Shown: in pieces, positions 7,020 to 7,382 of the stretch
Numbering within the stretch: position 1 is the first letter of the stretch
Layout of the letters: each line of letters starts with the position of its first letter
Made by a program: the position numbers and the translations under genes
Origin: Pseudomonadota bacterium
Lineage (GTDB): Bacteria > Pseudomonadota > Gammaproteobacteria > Natronospirales > REEB76
Assembly (NCBI GenBank): GCA_021779005.1
Contig: JAJYBN010000028.1
Coordinates: 2,225-9,606, forward strand
Length of the DNA stretch: 7,382 nucleotides
Direction: 5' to 3'
The notes under the pieces: model-generated
Seen by the model: only the letters and a program-made list of their open reading frames with translations
Told to the model about the DNA's origin: nothing
Databases searched by the model: none

Positions 7020-7025
7020 CGGGTT

Positions 7026-7031
7026 CTCCCT
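7026..7031 (-). promoter_or_regulatory. Shine-Dalgarno deciding the argD GTG start
   Basis: AGGGAG on the minus strand, 6 bases before the GTG at 7019. No comparable site precedes the alternative ATG at 7115, so this site fixes the start of argD. Confidence 0.8.
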
Positions 7032-7049
7032 GAAAAATATGCGTGCATG

Positions 7050-7067
7050 AATGAATAATATGGCAAG
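7050..7067. promoter_or_regulatory. Candidate ARG box 1 (one strong half-site)
   Basis: aaTGAATaataTGGCAag against the E. coli ARG-box consensus wnTGAATwwwwATTCAnw. The left half is perfect, the AT centre fits, and the right half matches two of five (7 of 10 core bases). It stands 29 bases from the next candidate, so it is out of the usual tandem spacing. Confidence 0.35.
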
Positions 7068-7081
7068 AGTTCGTATATAAT
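7052..7081 (+). promoter_or_regulatory. Candidate sigma-70 promoter of argR
   Basis: A perfect TATAAT at 7076-7081 with a weak -35 candidate TGAATA at 7052-7057 (18-base spacer). Transcription would start near 7088, about 100 bases before the argR ATG. The -10 runs into the ARG-box candidate at 7079-7096, which would allow ArgR to repress its own gene. The -10 is good; the -35 is doubtful. Confidence 0.45.
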
Positions 7082-7096
7082 GCAGATATATACAAA
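7079..7096. promoter_or_regulatory. Candidate ARG box 2
   Basis: aaTGCAGatatATACAaa matches 7 of 10 ARG-box core bases, with an all-AT centre and AT flanks. It overlaps the TATAAT of the argR promoter and the -10 of the proposed argD promoter, a position from which ArgR could block both. Confidence 0.45.
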
Positions 7097-7115
7097 CAAA
7101 TGCGGAATAATGCAA
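7087..7115 (-). promoter_or_regulatory. Candidate sigma-70 promoter of the argD operon
   Basis: On the minus strand TTGCAT (7115-7110) is followed after 17 bases by TATATA (7092-7087). The -35 matches three of six consensus bases and the -10 matches most. It would start transcription near 7080, giving a leader of about 60 bases before the argD GTG. It overlaps two ARG-box candidates, as expected for a repressed promoter. The AT-rich context allows other choices. Confidence 0.45.
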
Positions 7116-7116
7116 G
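7099..7116. promoter_or_regulatory. Candidate ARG box 3
   Basis: aaTGCGGaataATGCAag matches 6 of 10 core bases with an AT centre. It begins 20 bases after box 2, close to the roughly 21-base spacing of paired ARG boxes, and covers the proposed argD -35. Confidence 0.4.
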
Positions 7117-7120
7117 CGTT

Positions 7121-7138
7121 ACCGATGATTTATTCAGA
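7121..7138. promoter_or_regulatory. Candidate ARG box 4
   Basis: acCGATGatttATTCAga has a perfect right half and a weak left half (7 of 10 core bases). It starts 22 bases after box 3, continuing the helical-repeat spacing of boxes 2 and 3. Confidence 0.35.
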
Positions 7139-7186
7139 CCCTAGCCGGAAGTGTTGGTCGCATGCGCATCCCAGGATCGGAAAAAA

Positions 7187-7382
7187 ATGACGCTCGATGA
7201 AGCCATCCTGCAACTGGTGGAACAGCGGGAAATAACCGATCAGTCGGTCTTCCTGGACCTGCTAAATCACGCGGGCCATGCGGTCACCCAGCCGACCCTG
7301 TCCCGCCATCTCAAGAAACTGGGTATCCACAAAGTGACCGGCCGTTACCAGCAGGTAGAACTCATGCCGGACACTCTGCCTG
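7187..7382 (+). CDS. argR: Arginine repressor ArgR, N-terminal 65 residues (3' end outside window)
   Basis: ArgR is the arginine-sensing hexameric repressor of arginine biosynthesis genes. The window holds its DNA-binding winged helix-turn-helix: MTLDEAILQLVEQ at the start and the recognition-helix region VTQPTLSRHLKKLGIHKV (33-50), matching the family form VTQATxSRDlxeLgxxKv. The C-terminal arginine-binding and oligomerisation domain is outside the window. The ATG at 7187 follows AGGA by 10 bases. An in-frame GTG at 7151 and TTG at 7154 could add up to 12 residues, but the family normally begins a few residues before the EAI helix, so the ATG is preferred. It is transcribed away from the arg operon across a shared control region, the classic layout for a local, self-regulating repressor. 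Confidence 0.93.
   Translation, partial: MTLDEAILQLVEQREITDQSVFLDLLNHAGHAVTQPTLSRHLKKLGIHKVTGRYQQVELMPDTLP

Larger units (their letters stand above)
7020..7186. promoter_or_regulatory. Divergent argD/argR control region
   Basis: The only substantial non-coding stretch of the window (167 bases). Its core, about 7031-7137, is clearly AT-rich against the GC-rich genes on either side. It holds candidate promoters for both directions and a run of ARG-box-like sequences. I see no terminator, tRNA or riboswitch-like structure in it. The short palindrome ATGCGCAT at 7162-7169 lies in the argR leader and has no assignable role. Confidence 0.8.

Noticed and set aside
7020..7115. Longer version of argD from an ATG at 7115, with a hydrophobic N-terminus that could pass for a membrane anchor
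   Set aside because: The extra residues translate the AT-rich promoter region. The GTG at 7019 has a strong Shine-Dalgarno and gives the normal family length; a cytoplasmic aminotransferase needs no anchor.
7162..7169. Palindrome ATGCGCAT in the argR leader
   Set aside because: Eight bases, no loop or T-run, and not like an ARG box; no function can be supported.
7151..7186. argR starting at GTG 7151 or TTG 7154
   Set aside because: In frame, but it adds residues that ArgR proteins usually lack, and the ATG at 7187 has an AGGA upstream.

Overview
This window is an almost complete arginine biosynthesis operon. Seven genes are read leftwards (minus strand) in the order argD, argF', argB, argH, argG, an uncharacterised P-loop gene, and argC (cut by the left edge). 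A divergent arginine repressor gene, argR, starts near the right edge on the plus strand and is cut there. Apart from an AT-rich 167-base region between argD and argR, the window is wall-to-wall coding. Base composition is fairly GC-rich. An ArgR-family repressor transcribed away from the operon it probably controls suggests a Gammaproteobacterium-like or other high-GC bacterium. The carbamoyltransferase, ArgG and ArgD, however, are of the kind found in Bacteroidetes and Xanthomonas, where the acyl group stays on until after carbamoylation. I cannot fix the taxon from sequence alone.

Layout, right to left: argR (plus strand, 5' part only); a control region at about 7020-7186 with candidate ARG boxes and two face-to-face promoters; argD (acylornithine aminotransferase); argF' (acylornithine carbamoyltransferase); argB (acylglutamate kinase); argH (argininosuccinate lyase); argG (argininosuccinate synthase); an unknown 351-residue P-loop protein; argC (acylglutamyl-phosphate reductase, first 102 residues). 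Five junctions are 4-base overlaps or a 1-base gap; only argF'-argB has a 15-base spacer, which holds a good Shine-Dalgarno. The set reads as one translationally coupled transcript.

How it works together: ArgB phosphorylates an N-acylglutamate, ArgC reduces it, ArgD transaminates to N-acylornithine, and ArgF' carbamoylates that to N-acylcitrulline. A deacylase not seen here would release citrulline, and ArgG plus ArgH finish arginine. Two diagnostic positions in ArgF' (Pro90, and Glu299 in place of the carboxylated lysine of the Xanthomonas enzyme) point to N-succinylornithine rather than N-acetylornithine as substrate. No argA, argJ or argE is visible.

The most interesting gene is the P-loop protein at 305-1360. 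It sits between argG and argC with 4-base overlaps on both sides, so it very probably belongs to the pathway. It resembles the dethiobiotin-synthetase/DUF1611 group. As a hypothesis only, it could supply the missing N-acylation of glutamate or another missing acyl-pathway step.
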